The notes below the pieces were generated by a model. The model worked only from the letters and a program-made list of their open reading frames with translations. It did not search any database and was not told the DNA's origin. Positions 1 through 5,812 of a stretch of DNA of 10,998 nt are shown here, piece by piece. Source of the DNA: an uncultured Collinsella sp. (GTDB lineage Bacteria > Actinomycetota > Coriobacteriia > Coriobacteriales > Coriobacteriaceae); assembly GCA_958446785.1 (NCBI GenBank), contig CAUCXP010000034.1, positions 1-10,998 on the forward strand. Reading direction: 5' to 3'. Position 1 is the first letter of the stretch. Each line of letters starts with the position of its first letter. A program made the position numbers and the translations under genes.

Positions 1-1
1 G

Positions 2-181
2 CACAACAGTCAGGACTTCCATGCCCATATGGGATATCGCCTGGTGGGTGCTTTCGACCGCTGCGCCCAAAAGTTCGACCGCTGGTACGACATGTGCTGG
101 ATGGAGCTGGTCCTGGCCGAGCGCACCCCCAACCAGCCCAAACCAACCTGGTTCCCCGACCTTCCTAAACCTACCATTTAG
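2..181 (+). CDS. GNAT N-acetyltransferase, C-terminal fragment (phosphinothricin acetyltransferase-like)
   Basis: The first 59 codons of the window are the 3' end of a gene entering from the left. The residues NSQDFHAHMGYRLVG followed by KFDRWYDMCWMELVL match the C-terminal signature of PAT/Bar-type GNAT acetyltransferases (N-x-x-S-x-x-FH-x-x-GF-x-x-VG, then K-F-x-RW-x-D-x-x-WM). These enzymes move an acetyl group from acetyl-CoA to a small amine and act in the cytoplasm. The acetyl-CoA binding loop lies outside the window, so the substrate cannot be inferred. The last codons and the TAG stop (179-181) fall inside a short hairpin repeat (167-206) found again near 7937-7974. The tail after ELVLAERTPN may therefore have been set by insertion of that repeat. 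Confidence 0.75.
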   Translation, partial: HNSQDFHAHMGYRLVGAFDRCAQKFDRWYDMCWMELVLAERTPNQPKPTWFPDLPKPTI

Positions 182-206
182 GGACAGGTTTATTTTGGCA
201 GGTTTT
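167..206 (+). repeat. REP-like hairpin repeat A, copy 1 (overlaps GNAT stop codon)
   Basis: Arms AAACCTACCA (167-176) and TGGCAGGTTT (196-205) are complementary at 9 of 10 positions, around a loop containing AGGGACAGG. Bases 169-206 align with the reverse complement of 7937-7974 at 33 of 38 positions by eye, including a 19-nt identical core. It is a small dispersed palindromic element rather than a terminator, since it overlaps coding sequence. Confidence 0.7.
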
Positions 207-295
207 TGGCTGTCTTGTGGTATCAAATCGCCGCAAGTAGCGTGGCGTTTGTACGCTATTTTGACCTGGATTGTCCCCTCGGGACGCCTTGCGGG

Positions 296-419
296 CTAAG
301 TGAGTAGACTTTTTTGGCGCAGGCCGAGCACAAAGCGTATCTGCCTTAGTAAAACCGCAGGTCACGGAGGTGGCTGTTTTGAATGTGCTCGGCAGCTCGC
401 GAAAAGTCTACTCACTTAG
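296..419. mobile_element. 124-bp MITE-like element with terminal inverted repeats, copy 1
   Basis: The ends are a perfect 18-bp inverted repeat, CTAAGTGAGTAGACTTTT at 296-313 and its complement at 402-419. Inside are a second perfect 10-bp inverted pair (GCCGAGCACA at 323-332 with TGTGCTCGGC at 384-393) and a third weak one (AAAAC 351-355 with GTTTT 376-380), so either strand could fold into one long interrupted hairpin. A second copy of nearly the same length, about 88-90% identical by eye, lies at 8713-8835. It has no coding capacity. Both copies have TA just inside each end, as expected if a Tc1/mariner/IS630-type transposase inserted AGTGAGTAG...CTACTCACT at TA sites. That mechanism is inference. 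Confidence 0.75.
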
Positions 420-515
420 ATTTACGGTGCTGGATATTTTGGGCAGGAACAGTTGAGCTTGGGCGGCGAGTGTTGCCAGGCGATGTTGGCATTTGCGCCA
501 TGCCGGCTTGAGATT

Positions 516-545
516 TAATAAAAACCGCAGGTAAAACGTTTATTA
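516..545 (-). terminator. Possible weak terminator of GntR regulator 1
   Basis: TAATAAA (516-522) and TTTATTA (539-545) form a 7-bp AT-only inverted repeat 25 bases past the stop of the minus-strand regulator. There is no GC-rich stem, so intrinsic termination would be weak. The loop flank AAAACCGCAGGT (521-532) also occurs exactly inside the MITE-like element at 351-362. Confidence 0.25.
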
Positions 546-570
546 GGTACATTTTGCCTCGTTTGGTGCG

Positions 571-1293
571 CTAGCCGATGGGCTCGGTGTATTTGGCGCG
601 GTCGGTGCGTTGGATGCGCTTGGAGACATGGAGCGGGCGGCCGTCGGTGTCGTAGACGTAGTCAGTGATAAGGATCAGTGCCTGCCCGCGCTCAACGTTG
701 AGCAAAAACGCCTCGTTTTGCGAGGCATAGCACACCTCAAAGGTCTTATGCCCCTGTGCCGGCGCGCGATGGAATTCTTGGCGCAGCGTGGCGTAGAGCG
801 AACCGTTGATATCACGATCGATGAGCGACCCAAAGCTTGGCGGCAAATAGGTGGTCTCCAGACACAGCGGCGCATCGTCCAGGTAGCGCAGGCGGACAAG
901 TTTGACGAGCTTGCTGCCCACGGTAGCGTCAAAGAACTTGGCCACGCTGCCCGTTGCCTTGGTAAAGCCCGAGTCCACCGTGCGCGTGGTGGGCTTCATT
1001 CCCTGACCCTGGACCTGTGCCGTGTAGCTCGAAAACACCAGGTTGTTCTCATGCAGTGCCGGCGTGTCGGCCACAAAGGTGCCACGTCCGCGCTCGGTGC
1101 GCACCAGGCCCTCGTCAACTAACACCTTAAGCGCGTGGCGCACGGTGCTGCGCGACAGCGCCGATTCGTCCATGAGTTCCATCTCGGACGGCAGCTTGTC
1201 TTCGCGTGCGTAGGTGCCGGCGGCGATGCGGTCACGCAGCGTACCCGCCAGACGCTCGTATTGGGCCAAGTTCTTTTTTGACGAAGTGCTCAT
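571..1293 (-). CDS. GntR-family (HutC/UTRA) transcriptional regulator 1
   Basis: This 240-aa protein has the normal length for the HutC subfamily. An N-terminal winged helix (about residues 8-77) carries LPSEMELMDESALSRSTVRH and ends in the GRGTFV wing typical of GntR proteins. A UTRA ligand-binding domain (about 95-235) follows, of the kind that senses sugar phosphates or related effectors. The gene is divergent from the SIS-domain gene at 1499, and the 205 bases between them contain repeated TTGTATGC half-sites. The simplest reading is local autoregulation plus control of that gene, with a phosphorylated sugar or Amadori product as inducer (inference). The start ATG is at 1293. The ribosome site is weak (AGGTT region), and an AT-rich sequence overlapping one half-site could be its promoter. 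Confidence 0.9.
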   Translation of the reverse strand: MSTSSKKNLAQYERLAGTLRDRIAAGTYAREDKLPSEMELMDESALSRSTVRHALKVLVDEGLVRTERGRGTFVADTPALHENNLVFSSYTAQVQGQGMKPTTRTVDSGFTKATGSVAKFFDATVGSKLVKLVRLRYLDDAPLCLETTYLPPSFGSLIDRDINGSLYATLRQEFHRAPAQGHKTFEVCYASQNEAFLLNVERGQALILITDYVYDTDGRPLHVSKRIQRTDRAKYTEPIG

Positions 1294-1498
1294 GCGAATA
1301 ACCTATATCTAACTTGTATGCTTACTGAACCAAGCATGTATCCAACATGACAACAAAACCGCTGGTAATGGATTGCCGAAAACTTTACCAGCAAAATTTC
1401 TAAGACAAATATAGCATACAACTAGTCGACATAACCAAAACATGTATGTAACTTGTATGCCATCGAGAGCATCAAACGAGAAGAAAGGCTGATGCACG
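1294..1498. promoter_or_regulatory. Divergent promoter/operator region with TTGTATGC half-sites
   Basis: A 12-nt exact direct repeat, TAACTTGTATGC, is at 1310-1321 and 1449-1460. An inverted version (GCATACAACT) is at 1414-1423, and ATGTAT variants are at 1336-1341 and 1442-1448. The variant at 1441-1448 is 11 bp from the repeat at 1452-1459, so the two lie on the same helix face. The outer sites flank the two gene starts, as expected for a local regulator acting on both directions. No near-consensus -35/-10 pair was found for the SIS gene. Its ribosome site is AGAAAGG at 1482-1488. Confidence 0.65.
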
Positions 1499-2491
1499 AT
1501 GACTACTCAGGAACAGGTTAAGGACGTCGTCTCCCAGGTTTTGGCTGACAAGGCGGACAAGGGCGGCATCAAGCGCGTCGTGTGGATCGGCGCTGGCGGA
1601 TCCAACGGCGGCAACTATCCTGCCCAGTACTTTATGGAGCACGAGGCCACGCAGGTCGTGAGCTCCAGCTACACCAGCAACGAGTTCGTGCACGCCACCC
1701 CGGCCTACGTCAACGAGAACACCCTGGCCGTCGTCGTGTCCATGCGCGGCACCAAAGAGACCATCGTCGCCGCCCAGGTCGCCAAGGATCACGGCGCCAG
1801 CACCATCGCCATCTATGTCGACGAGTCCGGCCTCACCGAAGTCTGCGACTACAAGATCCAGTATGACAGCCTGGCCGTCGATGAGTCCTGCATGGGCCGC
1901 ACCAACTCCGCCGTCGTGACCATGATCGCCATGGAGCTTACGCAGCAGACCGAGGGCTATGCCGAGTACGAGACCGCTATGGCCGCCTTCGACCTGGTCG
2001 ATCCCATCTATCGCAAGGCCGTCGAGTACACCCGTCCGCTTGCTGCCAAGTGGGCTGAGCAGAACGCCGACAAGCCCTGCATCAACGTCATGGCTCAGGG
2101 CCCGCTTTTTGGTGCCGCCTACGTCTTTAGCATCTGCAACGTGCAGGAGATGCTGCAGATCGACTCCTGCACCATCAACACTTGCGACTTCTTCCACGGC
2201 CCCTTCGAGATCCTGGACAAGCGCACCTCGCTGTTCCAGCTCATCAGCGTCGGCCGCAGCCGCTGCAACGACGAGCGCGGCATCCGTTTCGTCAACCAGT
2301 ACGGTGGCGAGCGTGTCTATCAGCTCGACGCCAAGGAGCTTGGCCTCAACGACATCAAGGACAGCGTAAGTGAGTACTTCAACCACCTGATCTTTGCCCC
2401 GATCCTCAACAACGTCTACATGCGTGCGCTCTCCGCCGTCATCCACAAGGACTACATGACGCGCCGTTACATGTGGAAGCTGGATTACTAA
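1499..2491 (+). CDS. SIS-domain sugar-phosphate deglycase-like protein 1 (FrlB/GfrF-type)
   Basis: This 330-aa protein has the length of FrlB/FraB-type 6-phospho-fructosamine deglycases and two SIS half-domains. The first opens with RVVWIGAGGSNGGNYPAQYF (from about residue 27); the second (about 185-300) contains DFFHGPFEI. E217 and H233 are 16 residues apart, as in the E/H catalytic pair of GlmS and FraB and the equivalent residues of E. coli FrlB. The C-terminus RRYMWKLDY resembles the FrlB ending RRYYGGLVEY. Members of this family split phosphorylated Amadori compounds into a hexose phosphate and a free amine in the cytoplasm. One oddity: the usual G-E before F/Y-x-HGP is C-D here. The gene is monocistronic in appearance, divergent from GntR regulator 1. 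Substrate is inferred; an AgaS-like aminosugar-phosphate isomerase/deaminase is the main alternative. Confidence 0.85.
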   Translation: MTTQEQVKDVVSQVLADKADKGGIKRVVWIGAGGSNGGNYPAQYFMEHEATQVVSSSYTSNEFVHATPAYVNENTLAVVVSMRGTKETIVAAQVAKDHGASTIAIYVDESGLTEVCDYKIQYDSLAVDESCMGRTNSAVVTMIAMELTQQTEGYAEYETAMAAFDLVDPIYRKAVEYTRPLAAKWAEQNADKPCINVMAQGPLFGAAYVFSICNVQEMLQIDSCTINTCDFFHGPFEILDKRTSLFQLISVGRSRCNDERGIRFVNQYGGERVYQLDAKELGLNDIKDSVSEYFNHLIFAPILNNVYMRALSAVIHKDYMTRRYMWKLDY

Positions 2492-2527
2492 GGGATAGAG
2501 CGGCCTAACAGCCCAATACCCCTCATG

Positions 2528-2594
2528 AGTTGCGGTGGAATAGTTCCTGTTTGGGAGTGTGAAGCCTCTGTTTGAGAACTATTTCACCGCAACT
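2528..2594. repeat. 67-bp palindromic element with 19-bp arms
   Basis: AGTTGCGGTGGAATAGTTC (2528-2546) is complementary to GAACTATTTCACCGCAACT (2576-2594) at 18 of 19 positions, the exception being a G-T pair that is tolerated in RNA. The 29-nt loop holds two similar CTGTTTGRGA words. No T-run follows, so it is not a classical terminator, although it lies 36 bases after the SIS gene 1 stop and could protect or end that mRNA. It may equally be a small mobile palindrome. Confidence 0.65.
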
Positions 2595-2600
2595 GCTAGA

Positions 2601-2681
2601 GCGGCACTTGGGGACGTTCCCTTTCTGCCGGCAGTTAGGGATGTTCCTTTTGTGCCGGCAGTTGGGGACACTCCTTGTGTC
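2601..2681. repeat. Three degenerate tandem 27-bp repeats (GGGAC-TTCC family)
   Basis: Three units start near 2601, 2628 and 2655. Each has the form (C/G)CGGCA(C/G)TTRGGGA, then two or three variable bases, then TCC and a T/G-rich tail. Each unit carries a GGGA/TCC(C) mini-palindrome. The core resembles the GGGACAGTTCCTTT hairpin at 6731-6747, so these appear to be decayed, clustered REP-like elements. No coding signal is present. Confidence 0.6.
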
Positions 2682-2710
2682 GAGAGATTTCCCGTTCGCC
2701 GATTTGTGCC

Positions 2711-2740
2711 TTGAAAAATGTATATAACGACTATAACGTA
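2711..2740 (+). promoter_or_regulatory. EamA promoter with ACGA-N5-ACGT operator
   Basis: TTGAAA (2711-2716) and TATAAC (2732-2737) form a possible -35/-10 pair with a short 15-nt spacer. The imperfect palindrome ACGA-CTATA-ACGT (2727-2739) covers the -10. It matches ACGT-N5-ACGT sites before the PTS operon (4000-4012) and GntR regulator 2 (10034-10046) with one mismatch. Transcription from here would start near 2744, placing the ATG at 2743 at or before the mRNA start. Confidence 0.5.
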
Positions 2741-2778
2741 GCATGAAACATATTGGAAATAATACTGAGGAGGCTGCG

Positions 2779-3861
2779 TTGAAGAGGAGCAATCTGGGCT
2801 ATGTGCTGGTGCTGATCGCCGCGCTTATGTGGGGCAGCATCGGAATCTTTGTAAACGGCATCTCGGCCATGGGCGTTTCGTCCCAGAGCATGGCTGCCTT
2901 TCGCTTGTTGGTCGGAGCGCTTATCTTGGCGCCGGTCCTGATGTTTATGGGCTGCCGTCCGGGTGAGGGGTCTACCGTGGTTCAGGGTCCGCTGACCCTG
3001 TTCAAGGCAAGCCCTAAAGAGCTTGTTTCCTGCGCGCTTGTCGGTATCGTCGGTTTGGCTGCCGCCAACACCTGCTATTACGAGTGCATGGGCGAGGTGG
3101 GCATGTCCACGGCCTCGGTGCTGCTCTACACCTCGCCGGTGTTTGGCGTCATGCTCGGCCGCGTGCTTTATCGCGAGGACGTGACCCCCAACAAGCTCGT
3201 TGCCATTGTCTTTAACATCGTTGGCTGCGTGCTTGCAGTGACCAATGGCGACCTTTCCGGTTTTCATTTTTCGGTTTGGGGCGTCACGTCGGGCGTGATT
3301 GCAGGCCTTTGTGGTGCGTCGCTCGCGGTGTTTAGCCGAATAGCAACCAAGACGGTCCACCCGCTGGCTGTCACGTTTTGGGGCTTTGTTTTTGGCGGTG
3401 CGGTTATGGCGGCTATCGCGGCTCCGTGGCCGGATGTCGCCGCGGCAATGTCGCCACAGCTGCTGCTGCTGTTCCTTGGCTTTGGACTCATCCCCACAGC
3501 CGTGGCTTACATCTTATATATGCAGGGCCTGTCCATGGGGCTCGAGACGTCGAAAGTTCCCGTCGTAATGTCATTCGAGACAGTCGTCACCGTACTGCTG
3601 GGCATTGGTGTCTACGCCGAGCCCGCCGGTGCGATCAAAGTCCTGGGCATCGTGCTGGTGCTCGCGTCTATCCTGATTATGAACACCGACTTCTCCAAGC
3701 TGCGCAACAGCGTCATTGCCAAACGTATTGTCGAGAGCATGACCTTTAAGCCCAACGCGTGGTGGACGGAGAAATCGCAGGACATGGATCTCTTCCGCGA
3801 GCGCACGGGCATTGCGCTGGAGCCCACCGTGCAGGAAAGCCCCTGGTACTTCGTGCGATAG
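2779..3861 (+). CDS. EamA (DMT) family transporter with C-terminal extension
   Basis: The protein has ten predicted membrane segments in two EamA repeats. The first begins YVLVLIAALMWGSIGIF; the second begins after the ...FSVWGVTSGVIAG region. Drug/metabolite transporters of this class usually export amino acids or other small metabolites across the cytoplasmic membrane. I place the start at TTG 2779 (360 aa) because GAGGAGG lies at 2767-2773 with a 5-nt spacer, whereas the in-frame ATG at 2743 has no ribosome site and overlaps the predicted transcription start. After the last membrane helix comes an unusual soluble tail of about 50 residues ending in ESPWYFVR. It sits between SIS gene 1 and the PTS operon and shares an operator-like site with the latter. 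Export of the amine released by the deglycases is a reasonable but unproven role. Confidence 0.85.
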   Translation: MKRSNLGYVLVLIAALMWGSIGIFVNGISAMGVSSQSMAAFRLLVGALILAPVLMFMGCRPGEGSTVVQGPLTLFKASPKELVSCALVGIVGLAAANTCYYECMGEVGMSTASVLLYTSPVFGVMLGRVLYREDVTPNKLVAIVFNIVGCVLAVTNGDLSGFHFSVWGVTSGVIAGLCGASLAVFSRIATKTVHPLAVTFWGFVFGGAVMAAIAAPWPDVAAAMSPQLLLLFLGFGLIPTAVAYILYMQGLSMGLETSKVPVVMSFETVVTVLLGIGVYAEPAGAIKVLGIVLVLASILIMNTDFSKLRNSVIAKRIVESMTFKPNAWWTEKSQDMDLFRERTGIALEPTVQESPWYFVR

Positions 3862-4044
3862 GGGGTTGCGCGCGGCGTCCGACCTGGGGTTATCCAGCCA
3901 GCGCCGGCCTACCCAAGACCATCGTTTCGATTGCGTTAAACCCGCCAACGGTCGTTTTTCACCCGCGAACGGTTTATATACTAATTATCAATATCCGCAA
4001 CGTATAAGACGTTATAATGACCATAACGAAAAGGAGGAGGCAAG
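3862..4044 (+). promoter_or_regulatory. PTS operon promoter with ACGT-N5-ACGT operator
   Basis: A perfect TATAAT -10 is at 4013-4018, but no good -35 is seen at the expected distance, which fits an activated or regulated promoter. The palindrome AACGT-ATAAG-ACGTT (3999-4013) abuts the -10, so a bound repressor should block RNA polymerase. A further half-site, CATAACG, is at 4022-4028. The ribosome site AAGGAGGAGG (4031-4040) is very strong. Upstream, 3862-3960 shows no clear terminator for EamA, only a short CTGG/CCAG hairpin. Confidence 0.6.
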
Positions 4045-4968
4045 ATGAATCAGATCATTCTCGCATCTCATGGCGGCCTGGCCGCAGGCGCCAAAGACAC
4101 GCTCGAGATGGTTCTCGGCGACGTGTCGAACGTCCACGTCGTGTCGCTTGCTCGTGACGACAAGGAGCCCATCACCAATAAGGTTGAGGCTATGATCGCC
4201 ACGTTCAACGCGGACGACACCGTGTATGTGCTGACCGATATGCTCGGCAGCTCGGTCAACAACAGCATGGTCGAGCTTTCCAAGAACGGCACGAAGTTCA
4301 CGGTTGTCAGCGGTTTCAACATCCCGCTGGCGCTCACGCTCGCTATGAGCCCCGTCCCCGTCAAGGGCGCCGAGCTCGCGGCCCTCATCAACGAGGCCCG
4401 CACCGGTCTGACCAACCCCAACGCACCGGTCGAGGTCGCCGCGGCTCCCGCCAAGAAGGCCAAGGCGTCCCGTCACAGCTCCGGTCCCGCCAAGATTGTC
4501 CTCGCGCGTCTTGACTACCGTCTGCTGCACGGCCAGGTCGTCTTTACCTGGACCACCAAGGTCCAGGCCGAGCGCATCATCGTCGTCGACAACGCTGCCG
4601 CCAACGATGACATCAAGAAGGGCGCTCTTAAGCTGGCCAAGCCCCAGGGCGTGCGCCTGAACGTCTTCACCGTCGAGCGTGCCCTCGCCAAGATGGACAA
4701 GCTCAACACCCTCGGCGAGCGCGTCATGTTCGTCTTTGGCAACACGGCCGAGATGCTGCAGTTCTGCCAGGGCTACAAGCTCGACGCCATCAACCTGGGC
4801 GCCACCGCCAACCACGACGGTGCCGAACAGGTCGGCGGCAAGGACAGCTCCGTCTTCTTCGACGCCACCCAGAAGGCCGACGTCAACCAGCTGCTCGACA
4901 TGGGCATCAAGCTCTACGTCCAGCAGACCCCTACGTATCAGAGCGTCGACATCGACGCCAAGCTGTAA
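4045..4968 (+). CDS. PTS mannose-family EIIAB fusion
   Basis: This 307-aa cytoplasmic protein fuses the two phosphocarrier domains of a Man-type PTS. The EIIA domain (about 1-125) begins MNQIILASHGGLAAG, with H9 the expected site phosphorylated by HPr. An Ala/Pro/Lys-rich linker (about 127-148) follows. The EIIB domain (about 149-307) carries RLDYRLLHGQVVFTW, with H162 the expected phosphohistidine that passes phosphate to the sugar. The common motif is R-(I/V)-D-(D/E/S)-R-L-(I/L)-HGQ, and here Tyr158 takes the acidic or small position. First gene of an operon with EIIC (36-nt gap) and EIID. Man-family transporters serve hexoses, aminosugars and Amadori compounds (Gfr system). The two SIS deglycases nearby favour a fructosamine substrate, but mannose/GlcNAc-type sugars remain possible. 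Confidence 0.93.
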   Translation: MNQIILASHGGLAAGAKDTLEMVLGDVSNVHVVSLARDDKEPITNKVEAMIATFNADDTVYVLTDMLGSSVNNSMVELSKNGTKFTVVSGFNIPLALTLAMSPVPVKGAELAALINEARTGLTNPNAPVEVAAAPAKKAKASRHSSGPAKIVLARLDYRLLHGQVVFTWTTKVQAERIIVVDNAAANDDIKKGALKLAKPQGVRLNVFTVERALAKMDKLNTLGERVMFVFGNTAEMLQFCQGYKLDAINLGATANHDGAEQVGGKDSSVFFDATQKADVNQLLDMGIKLYVQQTPTYQSVDIDAKL

Positions 4969-4973
4969 TCAAC

Positions 4974-4987
4974 CAGGCTTTTGCCTG
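4974..4987 (+). other. Small intercistronic hairpin in PTS operon
   Basis: CAGGC-TTTT-GCCTG is a 5-bp stem with a four-base loop between the EIIAB stop and the EIIC ribosome site (GAAAGGAGAAGGG at 4990-5002). It is too short to terminate and may modulate mRNA processing or translation. Confidence 0.4.
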
Positions 4988-5004
4988 ACTGAAAGGAGAA
5001 GGGT

Positions 5005-5799
5005 ATGAATACGTTCATCAGTGCGGTGCTCGTCGGCCTCGTCGGCGTGTTCTGCATGTGGGACTCCCGCCTGCTCGGTCGTCTTAACTTCGAGCAGCCC
5101 CTCGTTGGCGCTACGCTCGTCGGTCTGCTGCTGGGCGATGTGCCCACCGGCCTTGCCGTCGGTGCCGCCGTCGAGCTCGTGTCCATGGGCCTGGTGCAGG
5201 TCGGCGCCGCCGTTCCGCCCGATATGGTCCTGGGCGGCATCGTGGCAGCTGCCTTCGCGTGCCTGACCGATGCTTCTGCTGAGACCGCCATGACGATCGC
5301 CATCCCGGTCGCCGTCTTGGGTCAGCTCCTCGGCATCGTGTTCCGTTCCATCATCGCCGCCCTCACCCATGTGGCCGATAGCGCGATCGATAACGGTAAC
5401 TTCAAGACCGCCTACCGTATGCACATCTGCGCCGGCTCTGGTCTGTACGCCATCATGTACTTCCTGCCGATCTTCCTGGCCGTCTTTGTTGGCACCGACC
5501 TGGTTCAGGCCATCGTCAACATGGTTCCCGAGTGGCTGTCCGTTGGTCTGAACGTTTCGACCAAGATCATGACCGCCTACGGTCTGGCTCTGCTGCTCAC
5601 CATGATGATCAAGAAGGGTATGACCCCGTTCCTGTTCATCGGTTTCCTGCTCGCCGCCTACCTCAACCTGTCCGTCATCGCGGTCGCTCTGATCGGTGTG
5701 TGCCTGGCTATCGTCTTCATGGGCTTCAAGTTCAATGGCTCCCATGCAACCGCCGGTGTCGATTCCGACTACGATCCGCTCGAAGACGACGAAGACTAA
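5005..5799 (+). CDS. PTS mannose-family EIIC membrane component
   Basis: This 264-aa very hydrophobic protein fits the EIIC-Man/sorbose family: FEQPLVGATLVGLLLGDVPT near residues 30-50, then GAAVELVSMGLVQVGAAVPP, a region characteristic of EIIC-Man. With EIID it forms the membrane channel that moves the sugar while EIIB phosphorylates it. An Asp/Glu-rich tail (last 15 residues, DSDYDPLEDDED end) extends into the cytoplasm. The start ATG follows GAAAGGAGAAGGG. Its stop codon overlaps the ribosome site of EIID (AAGGAGGA, 5798-5805), indicating translational coupling. Confidence 0.93.
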   Translation: MNTFISAVLVGLVGVFCMWDSRLLGRLNFEQPLVGATLVGLLLGDVPTGLAVGAAVELVSMGLVQVGAAVPPDMVLGGIVAAAFACLTDASAETAMTIAIPVAVLGQLLGIVFRSIIAALTHVADSAIDNGNFKTAYRMHICAGSGLYAIMYFLPIFLAVFVGTDLVQAIVNMVPEWLSVGLNVSTKIMTAYGLALLLTMMIKKGMTPFLFIGFLLAAYLNLSVIAVALIGVCLAIVFMGFKFNGSHATAGVDSDYDPLEDDED

Positions 5800-5812
5800 G
5801 GAGGAACACACT

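Larger units (their letters stand above)
182..570. other. Gene-free region with repeats
   Basis: No convincing gene is seen in these 389 bases. They hold the end of hairpin repeat A, the 124-bp element at 296-419, and a weak AT-rich inverted repeat at 516-545. Bases 207-295 and 420-515 show only minor hairpin potential (for example GGCAT-N7-ATGCC around 489-505). The short open frames on either strand have no ribosome site or recognisable protein pattern. Confidence 0.6.

Noticed and set aside
21..365. Short open frames on both strands over the GNAT end and the following spacer
   Set aside because: They conflict with the recognisable GNAT frame or lie in repeats, and have no ribosome site or known protein pattern.
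1472..2446. Long open frame antisense to SIS gene 1 (also 6729-7787 and 8945-10012 antisense to other genes)
   Set aside because: Low-complexity Gly/Asp/Val/His-rich translations mirror the codon bias of the real genes on the other strand; they lack ribosome sites and family patterns.
2601..2681. CRISPR-like array
   Set aside because: The three 27-bp units are contiguous and degenerate, with no unique spacers and no cas genes nearby.
2743..2778. ATG 2743 as the EamA start
   Set aside because: It has no ribosome site, overlaps the predicted promoter/transcription start, and adds a polar 12-residue leader; TTG 2779 has GAGGAGG at ideal spacing.
3862..3960. Riboswitch or attenuator upstream of the PTS operon
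   Set aside because: It lies upstream of the predicted promoter, and no conserved aptamer or terminator/antiterminator pair is visible.
4121..4133. Perfect ACGT-N5-ACGT match inside the EIIAB gene
   Set aside because: The spacer is GC-rich (GTCGA), unlike the three promoter sites, and the bases encode a normal EIIA segment (DVSNVHV). It is probably a chance match in GC-rich coding DNA and shows that the motif alone is not decisive.
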